Shown here piece after piece: positions 25,729 to 34,276 of a stretch of 36,430 bases of DNA (its first letter is position 1; each line of letters opens with the position of its first letter). The stretch spans positions 1 through 36,430 of the forward strand of contig JAQBTX010000005.1 of the NCBI GenBank assembly GCA_027624795.1, written 5' to 3'. Source of the DNA: a bacterium (GTDB lineage: Bacteria; Patescibacteriota; Microgenomatia; UBA1406; GWC2-37-13). Below the pieces are notes generated by a model. The model did not search any database. It had not been told where the DNA came from and saw only the letters and a list, made by a program, of their open reading frames with translations. The translations under genes were made by a program, and so were the position numbers.

Positions 25729-26457
25729 TTATTTGATTGATTCATACCCTTCATCTTCTATCTGCTTGGCAAGTTCTGGCCCACCAATCTTTGATATATT
25801 CCCGTTAATCATCACCAGTACTTGATCGGGTTTGAGATAATGAAGAATTCTGTTGTAGTGAGTAATTACAATATATGTTTTGTCCCTTTTGTATTTGGTA
25901 AGGAATGTTGAAATTGATTTGAGAGCGTCAACGTCTACTCCCGTATCTACTTCATCAAAAATCAACAGTTGCTTTTCCAAAACTGCCGCTTGCAATACTT
26001 CCATTTTTTTTCGCTCACCGCCCGAGGCGCCTTCATTTAATGGTCTATTCAACAGCTCCTCACTTATTCCGAGTTCTTTTGCATAAGCTTGTGCTTCTTT
26101 TCGAATCTGAAGCGGATCCTTTTTACCATTCATGGCAAGTTGCAAGAGTTGATATACCTTCACGCCAGATAGTGATAAAGGAGTTTGAAATGAAAGAAAC
26201 ATTCCCTCCTGTGCTCGTTCATTTGGTTCCATTTCGGTAATATCCTGTCCATTTAGTTCAATTGAGCTTCGGATTTCGGATTTCGGATTTAGGATTTGAT
26301 ACGCTGGATGCCCCATCAAAGCATAGGCAAGAGTAGATTTACCCGATCCATTGGGTCCCATAATAGCGTAGGTTTTTCCTTTTTCAAAAGTGAAATTAAT
26401 ACCGTTTAATATGGTTTTATCATCTATAGATACGATGAGATTAGTAAGTTTTAGCAT
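25729..26457 (-). CDS. sufC: Fe-S cluster assembly ATPase SufC
   Basis: [52 protein letters not shown]; start re-assigned to MLKLTNLIV at 26457. Confidence 0.96.
   Translation of the reverse strand: MLKLTNLIVSIDDKTILNGINFTFEKGKTYAIMGPNGSGKSTLAYALMGHPAYQILNPKSEIRSSIELNGQDITEMEPNERAQEGMFLSFQTPLSLSGVKVYQLLQLAMNGKKDPLQIRKEAQAYAKELGISEELLNRPLNEGASGGERKKMEVLQAAVLEKQLLIFDEVDTGVDVDALKSISTFLTKYKRDKTYIVITHYNRILHYLKPDQVLVMINGNISKIGGPELAKQIEDEGYESIK
26266..26297. repeat. short tandem repeat (9-bp unit CGGATTT-type) inside sufC
   Basis: GCTTCGGATTTCGGATTTCGGATTTAGGATTT on the + strand; encodes NPKSEIRS on the minus strand. Confidence 0.8.
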
Positions 26458-26481
26458 GAGCAATTATAACAAAAAGTCGGG

Positions 26482-26487
26482 TATAAT
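26482..26487 (+). promoter_or_regulatory. -10 element TATAAT for sufS
   Basis: gggTATAATattagtatcATG, 9 nt before the ATG at 26497; a divergent TATAAT for sufC lies at 26463-26468. Confidence 0.55.
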
Positions 26488-26496
26488 ATTAGTATC

Positions 26497-27753
26497 ATGA
26501 ATGTTAAAAAAGATTTCCCCATCTTTGAAGCCCATCCAGAACTGATATATCTCGATTCAGGAGCAACATCACTCAAGCCCCAGCCAGTCATAGATGCAAT
26601 CGTCGAATATTACTCTACATATAGTGCCAATATTCATAGGGGACTCTATAAGATATCCGAGAAAGCATCTGCCGAATATGAAGAAACGCGATCAGTTGTG
26701 GCTCGTTTTATTAACGCCCCATCACCCGACGAAGTTATTTTTACTCACGGAACAACTGAGAGTATTAACTTAGTAGCATCCACTCTCGGACCAGAAAGAG
26801 TTACAGAAGGCGATGAGATAGTAACCACGGTGATGGAACATCATGCCAATTTTGTGCCGTGGCAACAACTTGCCTTTAATACCGGTGCTGATTTTAAAGT
26901 GATTGACATTAATGATCATTTTGAATTATCGGTTGTAGAAAAATCAGATCGTCGTGGGGAAGGTCACCAATTGGTAATTGATCTCAAAAGGGTTATTACC
27001 AATAAGACAAAAATTCTTGCAATAACATTAGTTTCCAATACGCTTGGAACAATAAATCCAGTTAAAGAAATTATTGCTGAAGCCAAAAAAATCAATCCTC
27101 GGATCATCACCGTAGTCGACGCGGCACAAGCAGCACCTCATAATGTAATTGATGTGCAAGATTTAGAATGTGACTTTTTAGCGTTCTCTGGTCATAAAAT
27201 GTTGGGACCTACGGGAGTGGGAGTGTTGTGGGGACGTAAACAATTACTTGACTCCATGCCACCCTATCAGTTTGGCGGCGACATGATAAACGAAGTTTCT
27301 TTAGAAAAAACAACCTACGCAAAAACACCTCATAAATTTGAAGCGGGAACGCCTCACATTGCTGGTGTCATAGGCTTGAAAGCTGCCATAACCTATCTTC
27401 AACAGATTGGGTTAGATAAGATCAGAAATCATGAAAAAGAATTAACGATGTATGCCGGACGATGGTTGAACGATGAATTATCAGACGCAATAACTTTTTA
27501 TGGTCCCAGACATATTGAATTCATGGCAGGAATCATCACATTTACTATGAAGGGTATTCACCCCCATGATATAGCGCAGATTCTTGATGAACAACATATC
27601 GCGGTTCGTGCAGGACATCATTGCGCGATGCCGCTTCATACTCAGTTAGACATCCCAGCTTCAACCCGTGCATCGTTTTACCTCTATAATTCAGAGGAGG
27701 ATGTGGAGAAGTTGGTGGAAGGTTTAAAGAAAGTCAAAAAAACATTCTCATGA
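26497..27753 (+). CDS. sufS: SufS-type cysteine desulfurase
   Basis: YLDSGATSLKPQPVIDAI, VVDAAQAAPHNVIDVQDLECDFLAFSGHKMLGPTGVGVLWG, RAGHHCAMPL. Confidence 0.96.
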   Translation: MNVKKDFPIFEAHPELIYLDSGATSLKPQPVIDAIVEYYSTYSANIHRGLYKISEKASAEYEETRSVVARFINAPSPDEVIFTHGTTESINLVASTLGPERVTEGDEIVTTVMEHHANFVPWQQLAFNTGADFKVIDINDHFELSVVEKSDRRGEGHQLVIDLKRVITNKTKILAITLVSNTLGTINPVKEIIAEAKKINPRIITVVDAAQAAPHNVIDVQDLECDFLAFSGHKMLGPTGVGVLWGRKQLLDSMPPYQFGGDMINEVSLEKTTYAKTPHKFEAGTPHIAGVIGLKAAITYLQQIGLDKIRNHEKELTMYAGRWLNDELSDAITFYGPRHIEFMAGIITFTMKGIHPHDIAQILDEQHIAVRAGHHCAMPLHTQLDIPASTRASFYLYNSEEDVEKLVEGLKKVKKTFS

Positions 27754-28112
27754 GTATTTATGCAGATCTAATATTAGATCATTACCAACATCCGCGAAAT
27801 AATACATTACTAACCCCGGGGGTTAGTAAATCAGTTGATGTGAATAACCCACTCTGCGGCGACAAACTACATATGGAAATTATTGAAAAAGATGGTGTTA
27901 TGCAAGAAATAGGCTTTACGGGGGAAGGGTGCGCGATATCTATTGCATCAGCTTCAATGCTTTCTGAATATGCAAAAGGGAAATCAAAAGCAGAATTATT
28001 GGATTTAAATGCTCAAGATGTGGTAGGATTATTGGGAATAGATCTTACTCCCAATAGAATGAAATGTGCATTGCTTGGTTGGGAAGCGCTTATAAAGTTA
28101 CTTAACAATTAA
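27750..28112 (+). CDS. sufU: SufU/IscU-like Fe-S scaffold
   Basis: YADLILDHYQHPRN, NPLCGDKLHMEI, GFTGEGCAISIASASMLSE, RMKCALLGWEAL. Confidence 0.93.
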   Translation: MSIYADLILDHYQHPRNNTLLTPGVSKSVDVNNPLCGDKLHMEIIEKDGVMQEIGFTGEGCAISIASASMLSEYAKGKSKAELLDLNAQDVVGLLGIDLTPNRMKCALLGWEALIKLLNN

Positions 28113-28127
28113 CAATTTTAAACCCCT

Positions 28128-28406
28128 ATGTCAGACGATCATAAACTCAAAGATCCTCAAAACCCTTCAGGTCCTGTTACGGTTCGCAATATGACCTTTC
28201 ACGTTGATCGCGACCTTTGTATTGGTGCCGCTACCTGTGTAGCTATAGCTCCCAATACCTATGTGATGGATTCAGAAGCAAAAGCTATCATCATTAACAC
28301 CGCAGATAACGATAGTGATGACGCTATACTCGATGCAGCACGCGGATGCCCCACTGCAGCAATCATCATTCAAGATAAAGATGGTCATCAGATCTTTCCA
28401 CAGTGA
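28128..28406 (+). CDS. ferredoxin with CxxAxxC...CP ligand pattern
   Basis: FHVDRDLCIGAATCVAIAPNTYVMDSEAKAII...AARGCPTAAIIIQDKDG. Confidence 0.85.
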   Translation: MSDDHKLKDPQNPSGPVTVRNMTFHVDRDLCIGAATCVAIAPNTYVMDSEAKAIIINTADNDSDDAILDAARGCPTAAIIIQDKDGHQIFPQ

Positions 28407-28408
28407 GC

Positions 28409-28519
28409 ATGAATAGAGATTGTCCAGAGTGTGGACATGACACCATAAAGGGCATGCCGGGTGGACGCGATGCCACGTGTGAAAATTGTGGGTACAAAGA
28501 TCCGTGTTGTTATGATTAA
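28409..28519 (+). CDS. 36-aa zinc-ribbon miniprotein
   Basis: Read directly: MNRDCPECGHDTIKGMPGGRDATCENCGYKDPCCYD*; two CxxC pairs; below the ORF-track length cutoff. Confidence 0.6.
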   Translation: MNRDCPECGHDTIKGMPGGRDATCENCGYKDPCCYD

Positions 28520-28528
28520 ATATATTGA

Positions 28529-28643
28529 GGTCCCCCTTTAGGAAGGGGGTGCCTGTAAGGCGGGGGATGTTATTTAAAACAAAGAAAAGAGTACATCCCT
28601 TCCCCCGACGTGACGTCGGAGGGCTCCCTTTTCAAGGGAGACC
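28529..28643. repeat. inverted pair of family B double-hairpin repeats with about 22-bp core (REPIN/MITE-like)
   Basis: GGTCCCCCTTTAGGAAGGGGGTGCCTGTAAGGCGGGGGATGT ... ACATCCCTTCCCCCGACGTGACGTCGGAGGGCTCCCTTTTCAAGGGAGACC. Confidence 0.88.
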
Positions 28644-28655
28644 ATACATGATGAT

Positions 28656-28718
28656 TGTCATGCTGAACTTGTTTCAGCATCTTTATAAAATAGATCCTGA
28701 AATAAATTCAGGATGACA
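28656..28718. repeat. dispersed palindromic repeat, family A
   Basis: TTGTCATGCTGAACTTGTTTCAGCATCTTTATAAAATAGATCCTGAAATAAATTCAGGATGACA; about two differences from 18344-18406. Confidence 0.9.
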
Positions 28719-28747
28719 AAAAATTATTATCAATTTTATTTATATAT

Positions 28748-28939
28748 ATGGAAACAAAAAAATGTTCGAAATGTCAGGGAGAGATGGAAGAGGGGATTAT
28801 TCCAACTTATAGTCTGGGAGCTATACCACCATCATTTTGGGTTAAAAAAATTAGCTTTATCAAAGGATTGGAAAATAAACACAATATTATTGCTTACCGT
28901 TGTAAATCTTGTGGCTTTCTTGAAAGCTACGCAAAATAG
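28748..28939 (+). CDS. small zinc-ribbon protein
   Basis: METKKCSKCQGEMEEGI...AYRCKSCGFLESYAK; two CxxC motifs. Confidence 0.7.
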   Translation: METKKCSKCQGEMEEGIIPTYSLGAIPPSFWVKKISFIKGLENKHNIIAYRCKSCGFLESYAK

Positions 28940-29053
28940 GGTTGCGCCTTACCTCATCTGTCCTGTATTATGAATGCAGATAATTCTTTCATTTCTTCGA
29001 ATGAGAATGAGATTATTATCGACTAATATATTGTTAGTTTTTAAATACTATAA

Positions 29054-30892
29054 ATGCATTTTAACTGGAAAATTGGCGGCGAGGCAGGATTTGGCATCAT
29101 GACCGCGGGACTGGTTTTTTCTAAAATAGCTACTCGATCTGGCTATCATATTTTTGACTATGCCGAATATCCTTCACTCATACGCGGTGGTCACAATACC
29201 TATGAAGTGCACGTGTCCGATTCCCCAGTGACATCATCCCAATGGAATATTAACCTTCTGGTTTGCTTAAATAAAGAAACCTACGATTTGCACAAACATC
29301 GACTTACCGAGGAGAGCATGGTCATGTATGATCCTGACGTTTTTGAGATCACAGAAAAACACGATCTTCTTCTCATACCTTTCAAAACAATTCAAAAAGA
29401 AGAAAAGATACAACCCAATATGTTAAACACAGTGGCGGTTGCGGCGAGTGTATCTATAATCGGCGCCGAACTTTCAATTTACAAAGATATCATCAAACAA
29501 CAATTTGCTAAGAAAGGAGAAGATGTCGTGAACTTTAATTACAAATTGGCAGATTTGGGTCATGCTCATGCAACCAAACATCATAAAGTTCAATCAATTC
29601 TTCCTAAACAATCAAAAGTTACTGAGCAAATAGTGATCGCGGGAAATGAATCATTTTCGTTAGCATCGGTAAGTGCAGATTGTCGACATTATGCCAGTTA
29701 CCCCATGACCCCCGCTTCATCGGTCCTTACGACTTTATCTGCAATGCAAAGTACGAGTAAGATGGTTGTGCGTCACCCGGAAGACGAGATTTCGGTTGTG
29801 AATGCTGCGCTTGGATCATCATTCGCAGGGGTTCGAAGTGCGGTTGGGACATCGGGTGGTGGATTTGCCCTTATGGTTGAAGCGTTATCATATTCTGGTG
29901 TGGCAGAGATTCCCCTGGTTGTATTTTTGGCTATGCGTAGTGGACCAGCTACCGGTATGCCTACCTGGACAGAGCAGGGTGATCTACTCTTTGCAGTACA
30001 CGGCGGACATGGAGAATTTCCTAAAATAGTCCTTGCACCCGGGGATCCTGTTGAAATGTTTGAGCTTACCCAAAAGGCATATGATTTAGCAGATATATAT
30101 CAAACACCCGTCATAGTCCTGTCAGACAAATGCTTGTCTGAATCGCATATATCTGTTGCAACAGAAACCTTTAAAAAGATGGTATCAGAGCACGTTGTAG
30201 ATCGAGGAAAAATCGTTTCCTCAACAAAACAAAAGAACTATTTGCGATATAAATCAGAAGAAGATGGGATATCGGAAATGCTTATCCCTGGACAAAAAGG
30301 CATATTCTACCAAGCAAACTCATATGAGCACCTCGAAGATTCCCACACCACAGAAGATAGTGAAGAACGCATAAAACAGGTTAATAAGCGAAGTTTAAAA
30401 CAGAATACCTATTTTAAAAATCACTTTAAACCGCCGCAAGTGTACGGAGATAAAACTGCAGATATCATATTAGTATCTTATGGATCAAATAAAGGGCCCA
30501 TTTTGGATGCGCTTAATCTTCATCATATTCCTGTCGCGTATGTACATTTCACCCATGTGTTTCCTCTAGATGAGGAAAAAATCCATGAACTATTCAAACC
30601 CTTTGAAGGAAAACGTATGATTTTAGTCGAGAACAATTCCTATGGGCAATTTGGCCAGCTTTTACGCATGCATACCGGAATCAATTTGGAAGAAAAACTT
30701 TTGAAATTTGATGGCCGTCCATTTTGGCCAGAAGAAATTGCATCATATATAGGCATGAAGCAAACTCGAAATTCGAATATCGAAATTCTAAACAAACCTG
30801 CACATATAGAAGGAGAATCAAAAATGAGCCCTCAGGAACACCTCAAACAAAAAAAATCACTTATGGATAAGTTGGCGAAGGAGATGGCGTAA
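29054..30892 (+). CDS. 2-oxoacid:ferredoxin oxidoreductase, fused gamma-alpha subunit
   Basis: N-terminal gamma-like WKIGGEAGFGIMTAGLVFSKIATRSGYHIFDYAEYPSLIRGGHNTYEV; alpha part YPMTPASSVLTTLS, VRHPEDEISVVNAALGSSFAGVRSAVGTSGGG. Confidence 0.94.
   Translation: MHFNWKIGGEAGFGIMTAGLVFSKIATRSGYHIFDYAEYPSLIRGGHNTYEVHVSDSPVTSSQWNINLLVCLNKETYDLHKHRLTEESMVMYDPDVFEITEKHDLLLIPFKTIQKEEKIQPNMLNTVAVAASVSIIGAELSIYKDIIKQQFAKKGEDVVNFNYKLADLGHAHATKHHKVQSILPKQSKVTEQIVIAGNESFSLASVSADCRHYASYPMTPASSVLTTLSAMQSTSKMVVRHPEDEISVVNAALGSSFAGVRSAVGTSGGGFALMVEALSYSGVAEIPLVVFLAMRSGPATGMPTWTEQGDLLFAVHGGHGEFPKIVLAPGDPVEMFELTQKAYDLADIYQTPVIVLSDKCLSESHISVATETFKKMVSEHVVDRGKIVSSTKQKNYLRYKSEEDGISEMLIPGQKGIFYQANSYEHLEDSHTTEDSEERIKQVNKRSLKQNTYFKNHFKPPQVYGDKTADIILVSYGSNKGPILDALNLHHIPVAYVHFTHVFPLDEEKIHELFKPFEGKRMILVENNSYGQFGQLLRMHTGINLEEKLLKFDGRPFWPEEIASYIGMKQTRNSNIEILNKPAHIEGESKMSPQEHLKQKKSLMDKLAKEMA
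30763..30795 (+). repeat. short CGAAATTC-type repeat inside the korA-like gene
   Basis: AACTCGAAATTCGAATATCGAAATTCTAAACAA, encoding TRNSNIEILNK. Confidence 0.65.
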
Positions 30893-30913
30893 AATTATTA
30901 ATACAATGAATAT

Positions 30914-31759
30914 ATGGATAATCTAGGATTTGACGGATATGCTCCCACCTGGTGCCCGGGCTGTGGAGATTGGGGAATACGAGTAGGCATAAAAGGAGCG
31001 CTTGAACAGCTCAAGCTTGATCCATCACAGGTATTTATCTCATTTGATATTGGTTGTTCAGGGAACATGAATGACTTTTTGAATGCCTATGCGATGCATG
31101 GGTTGCATGGTCGAAGTATCGCAAGTGCTATTGGTATGAAAATAGGAAATCACAATATGGATACCATTGTTATTGGGGGTGATGGGGGTATATACGGAGA
31201 GGGAGGAAATCATTTCTTACATGCCTGCAGGGGAAATCACGATATGACGGTCATAGTTCATGACAATATGGTGTACGGACTAACTACAGGACAAGTTGCT
31301 CCAACAGCTAAAAAGGGATATAAATCCAGAACAACTCCCAAGGGAATCATTGAAGTCTCTGTAAATCCACTCGCTCTTGCCATTACGCAGGGAGCGACTT
31401 TTGTAGCACAGGGATTTGCCGGAGATGCACGTGGTCTAACCGAAATTATCAAACAGGCGGTAACTCATAAAGGATTTTCACTGGTAAATATTCTTCAGCC
31501 GTGCGTTACGTTTAATAAAGTAAACACATATCAATATTTTTTGCAAAAAGTGTATAAGCTTGATGAATCCCACGATTCAACCAACATACATGCTGCGCTT
31601 GAACGAAGTATGGATGTAAATGAAGAGAAATATCCGACTGGAGTTTTATATAAAACTGAGAGGTTGGCGTACCATGAACAAATCGATCAACTTGAGGAGC
31701 CATTGGTATCGCGCGCTCCCAACACTTCAATTGATGCATTTCTTGCGCATTTTGTGTAA
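30914..31759 (+). CDS. 2-oxoacid:ferredoxin oxidoreductase beta subunit
   Basis: TWCPGCGDWGIRVGIKGAL, FDIGCSGNMNDF, VIGGDGGIYGEGGNHFLHACRGNHDMTVIVHDNMVYGLTTGQVAPT (TPP-binding). Confidence 0.95.
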   Translation: MDNLGFDGYAPTWCPGCGDWGIRVGIKGALEQLKLDPSQVFISFDIGCSGNMNDFLNAYAMHGLHGRSIASAIGMKIGNHNMDTIVIGGDGGIYGEGGNHFLHACRGNHDMTVIVHDNMVYGLTTGQVAPTAKKGYKSRTTPKGIIEVSVNPLALAITQGATFVAQGFAGDARGLTEIIKQAVTHKGFSLVNILQPCVTFNKVNTYQYFLQKVYKLDESHDSTNIHAALERSMDVNEEKYPTGVLYKTERLAYHEQIDQLEEPLVSRAPNTSIDAFLAHFV

Positions 31760-31764
31760 TAGAG

Positions 31765-31793
31765 TTGACATCTGGCAATCAATCTAATATACT
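31765..31793 (+). promoter_or_regulatory. canonical sigma70-type promoter of lon
   Basis: TTGACA - 17 bp - TATACT, ending 8 nt before the ATG at 31802. Confidence 0.8.
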
Positions 31794-31801
31794 GCTAACA
31801 T

Positions 31802-34276
31802 ATGTTTAGTTCATCCACTTCAAAAAGGATTTATCCTATCGTAGCAATCCGTGATGGGATTGTTTTTCCCACCGCAGAAAACGTATTAGTGTTTGGTCGC
31901 AAGAAAAGCGTTGATGCTTTAAAAGCGGCGATGGAGGTTACGAAAGAGGTTGTTTTGGTAATGCAAAAGAACGGTGATGTCGATGATCCTAAACCAACAG
32001 ATCTTTATAACATAGGGGTTATAGCTCAAGTCGACAAAGTAGCTCCCGGAGAAAAGGGTCAAATCAATGCTCTGGTTAAAGGAATACGAAAAGTTAAAAT
32101 TGAAACCTACACTCAAAAAGAACCTTATTTTGCAGCAGAAGTATCAGACATTTTTGATGAGGGAGTAGAAGACGAAGAAGTACTTGCGATTGTAAAGTAT
32201 ATTTCAGGACAAATTAAAAAAGCCATAAACTTAGGAAAAACCATCGACTTTGTATTTCTTATGAATATATTAAATATTCAATCAGCTGAAAGCTTCTCAC
32301 ATCAGGTTGCTATGATACTCGATTTAAAAACGAGCGATCGCCAGAAACTTTTGGAAGAAAGTGATTTAAAGAAACGCTTGGAACGAGAAGTAATATATGT
32401 CAATAAAGAGATGAAGGTGCTTGAACTAGAACATAATATTTCAAACAAAACTAATAAAAAATTTGAGCGCAATATGCGCGAGTCGTTCCTCCGCGAAAAA
32501 ATGAAGACCATTGAAGAAGAGTTGGGAAACAAAGATGATGCAAAGGAAGTAGATGAATATAAAGAGAAAATCAAAAAAGCACAGATGCCCAAATTAGTTC
32601 AAGATAAAGCGGTAAAAGAATTGAAACGCCTTTCTCAGATGTCTCAATACAATCCAGAAGCTTCCTACATTCGTTCGTATATGGATTGGTTAGTTGATCT
32701 TCCTTGGTCAAAAGCATCGGAAATGAACATAAATGTAAAGCTTGCGAACAAAATTCTCGATGAAGATCATTTTGGTTTGAAAAAGGTAAAAGAGAGAATT
32801 TTAGAATTTTTATCGGTAATGAAGCTTAAAGTGCAAGATGAGGCTCGTACGCTTGAAACAAATGAAAAGAGTGAAAAAAAGAAGAAAAGTACCGATGAGA
32901 AGACCCATAAAAAACGAGAAAGTCAGCCCGCAATTCTGTGTTTCGTGGGTCCTCCTGGAGTAGGTAAAACTTCACTTGGTCGCTCTATTGCTCGGTCATT
33001 GGGTCGAGAGTTTGTAAAAGTTTCTTTAGGTGGCATACGTGATGAAGCAGAGATACGCGGTCATAGACGCACCTATGTAGGCGCACTTCCCGGTCGTATG
33101 ATTCAAGGCATAAAACAAGCGGAAACGAATAATCCGGTATTTATGCTTGATGAAATAGATAAAATCGGTGGAGATTACCGAGGTGATCCATCTGCAGCCC
33201 TTCTTGAAGCGCTTGATCCAGAGCAAAATTTCGCGTTTGTTGATAACTATTTGGAAGTTCCATTTGATCTTTCTGATGTGTTTTTCATAACCACTGCAAA
33301 TATACTTGATACCATACCAAACGCACTTCTTGATCGACTCGAGATCATACACTTTGCAGGCTATACTGAAGATGAGAAGTACAATATTGCCAGAAATTAC
33401 TTAATTCCCAAACAGGAACGAGCTCATTATATTCCAAAAACAAACCATGATATAACTGATGGTGGACTTAAATCCATAATCCGTAGGTATACCAGAGAAG
33501 CGGGAGTTCGAGAGCTTGAACGACAAATTGCTACTATATATAGAAAAGTCGCACGTGAAATAGTAGAGAAGAAAAAAGGAACATCCAATCAGATTGGGGT
33601 AACCGATATACAAAAATATCTGGGCCCTTACAAATATGCCAGCCAAATGATTGAAGATAAAGACACGGTGGGAATTACTACTGGTCTTGCGTGGACTCAG
33701 GCGGGAGGCGACATACTCTTTATAGAAGTTGCCATCATGCCGGGAAAGGGTACACTTACGCTTACGGGAAACTTGGGAGAAGTTATGAAAGAATCCTGCC
33801 AAGCGGCGCTCTCATATATCCGCGCTCGCTGGGATTTATTCAAGCTTCCTGAATCATTTTTTAGTAACATAGATATTCATGTGCATGTACCCGAAGGAGC
33901 GGTACCAAAAGATGGCCCTTCTGCGGGTGTATCGATTGCAACCTCTCTCATATCTGCTCTTACTGGTATGGCGGTAAAAAATACGGTTGCGATGACTGGC
34001 GAGATTACCCTTCGTGGGAGAGTAACAGAAATTGGTGGATTGAAAGAAAAAGTTATTGCAGCACATCGAGCCCAAATAAAAACGGTGATTGTGCCAAAAG
34101 ACAATAAAAAAGATTTAGTAGATATTCCATCCAAAGTCAAAAAAGATCTCAAGTTTGTATTTGCTGACAGAGTAGATGACGTGCTTAAAGAAGCGCTCGT
34201 ATTCCCTAATAACAAAAAGGAATTTGTGAGCCAGCCCCACCTATTTGCACGAAAAGAAAAAGAAAGTGTGAATTAA
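31802..34276 (+). CDS. lon: ATP-dependent protease La (Lon)
   Basis: LON N-domain, Walker A GPPGVGKTS, RRTYVGALPGRMIQ, catalytic GPSAGVS with the downstream Lys region. Confidence 0.97.
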   Translation: MFSSSTSKRIYPIVAIRDGIVFPTAENVLVFGRKKSVDALKAAMEVTKEVVLVMQKNGDVDDPKPTDLYNIGVIAQVDKVAPGEKGQINALVKGIRKVKIETYTQKEPYFAAEVSDIFDEGVEDEEVLAIVKYISGQIKKAINLGKTIDFVFLMNILNIQSAESFSHQVAMILDLKTSDRQKLLEESDLKKRLEREVIYVNKEMKVLELEHNISNKTNKKFERNMRESFLREKMKTIEEELGNKDDAKEVDEYKEKIKKAQMPKLVQDKAVKELKRLSQMSQYNPEASYIRSYMDWLVDLPWSKASEMNINVKLANKILDEDHFGLKKVKERILEFLSVMKLKVQDEARTLETNEKSEKKKKSTDEKTHKKRESQPAILCFVGPPGVGKTSLGRSIARSLGREFVKVSLGGIRDEAEIRGHRRTYVGALPGRMIQGIKQAETNNPVFMLDEIDKIGGDYRGDPSAALLEALDPEQNFAFVDNYLEVPFDLSDVFFITTANILDTIPNALLDRLEIIHFAGYTEDEKYNIARNYLIPKQERAHYIPKTNHDITDGGLKSIIRRYTREAGVRELERQIATIYRKVAREIVEKKKGTSNQIGVTDIQKYLGPYKYASQMIEDKDTVGITTGLAWTQAGGDILFIEVAIMPGKGTLTLTGNLGEVMKESCQAALSYIRARWDLFKLPESFFSNIDIHVHVPEGAVPKDGPSAGVSIATSLISALTGMAVKNTVAMTGEITLRGRVTEIGGLKEKVIAAHRAQIKTVIVPKDNKKDLVDIPSKVKKDLKFVFADRVDDVLKEALVFPNNKKEFVSQPHLFARKEKESVN

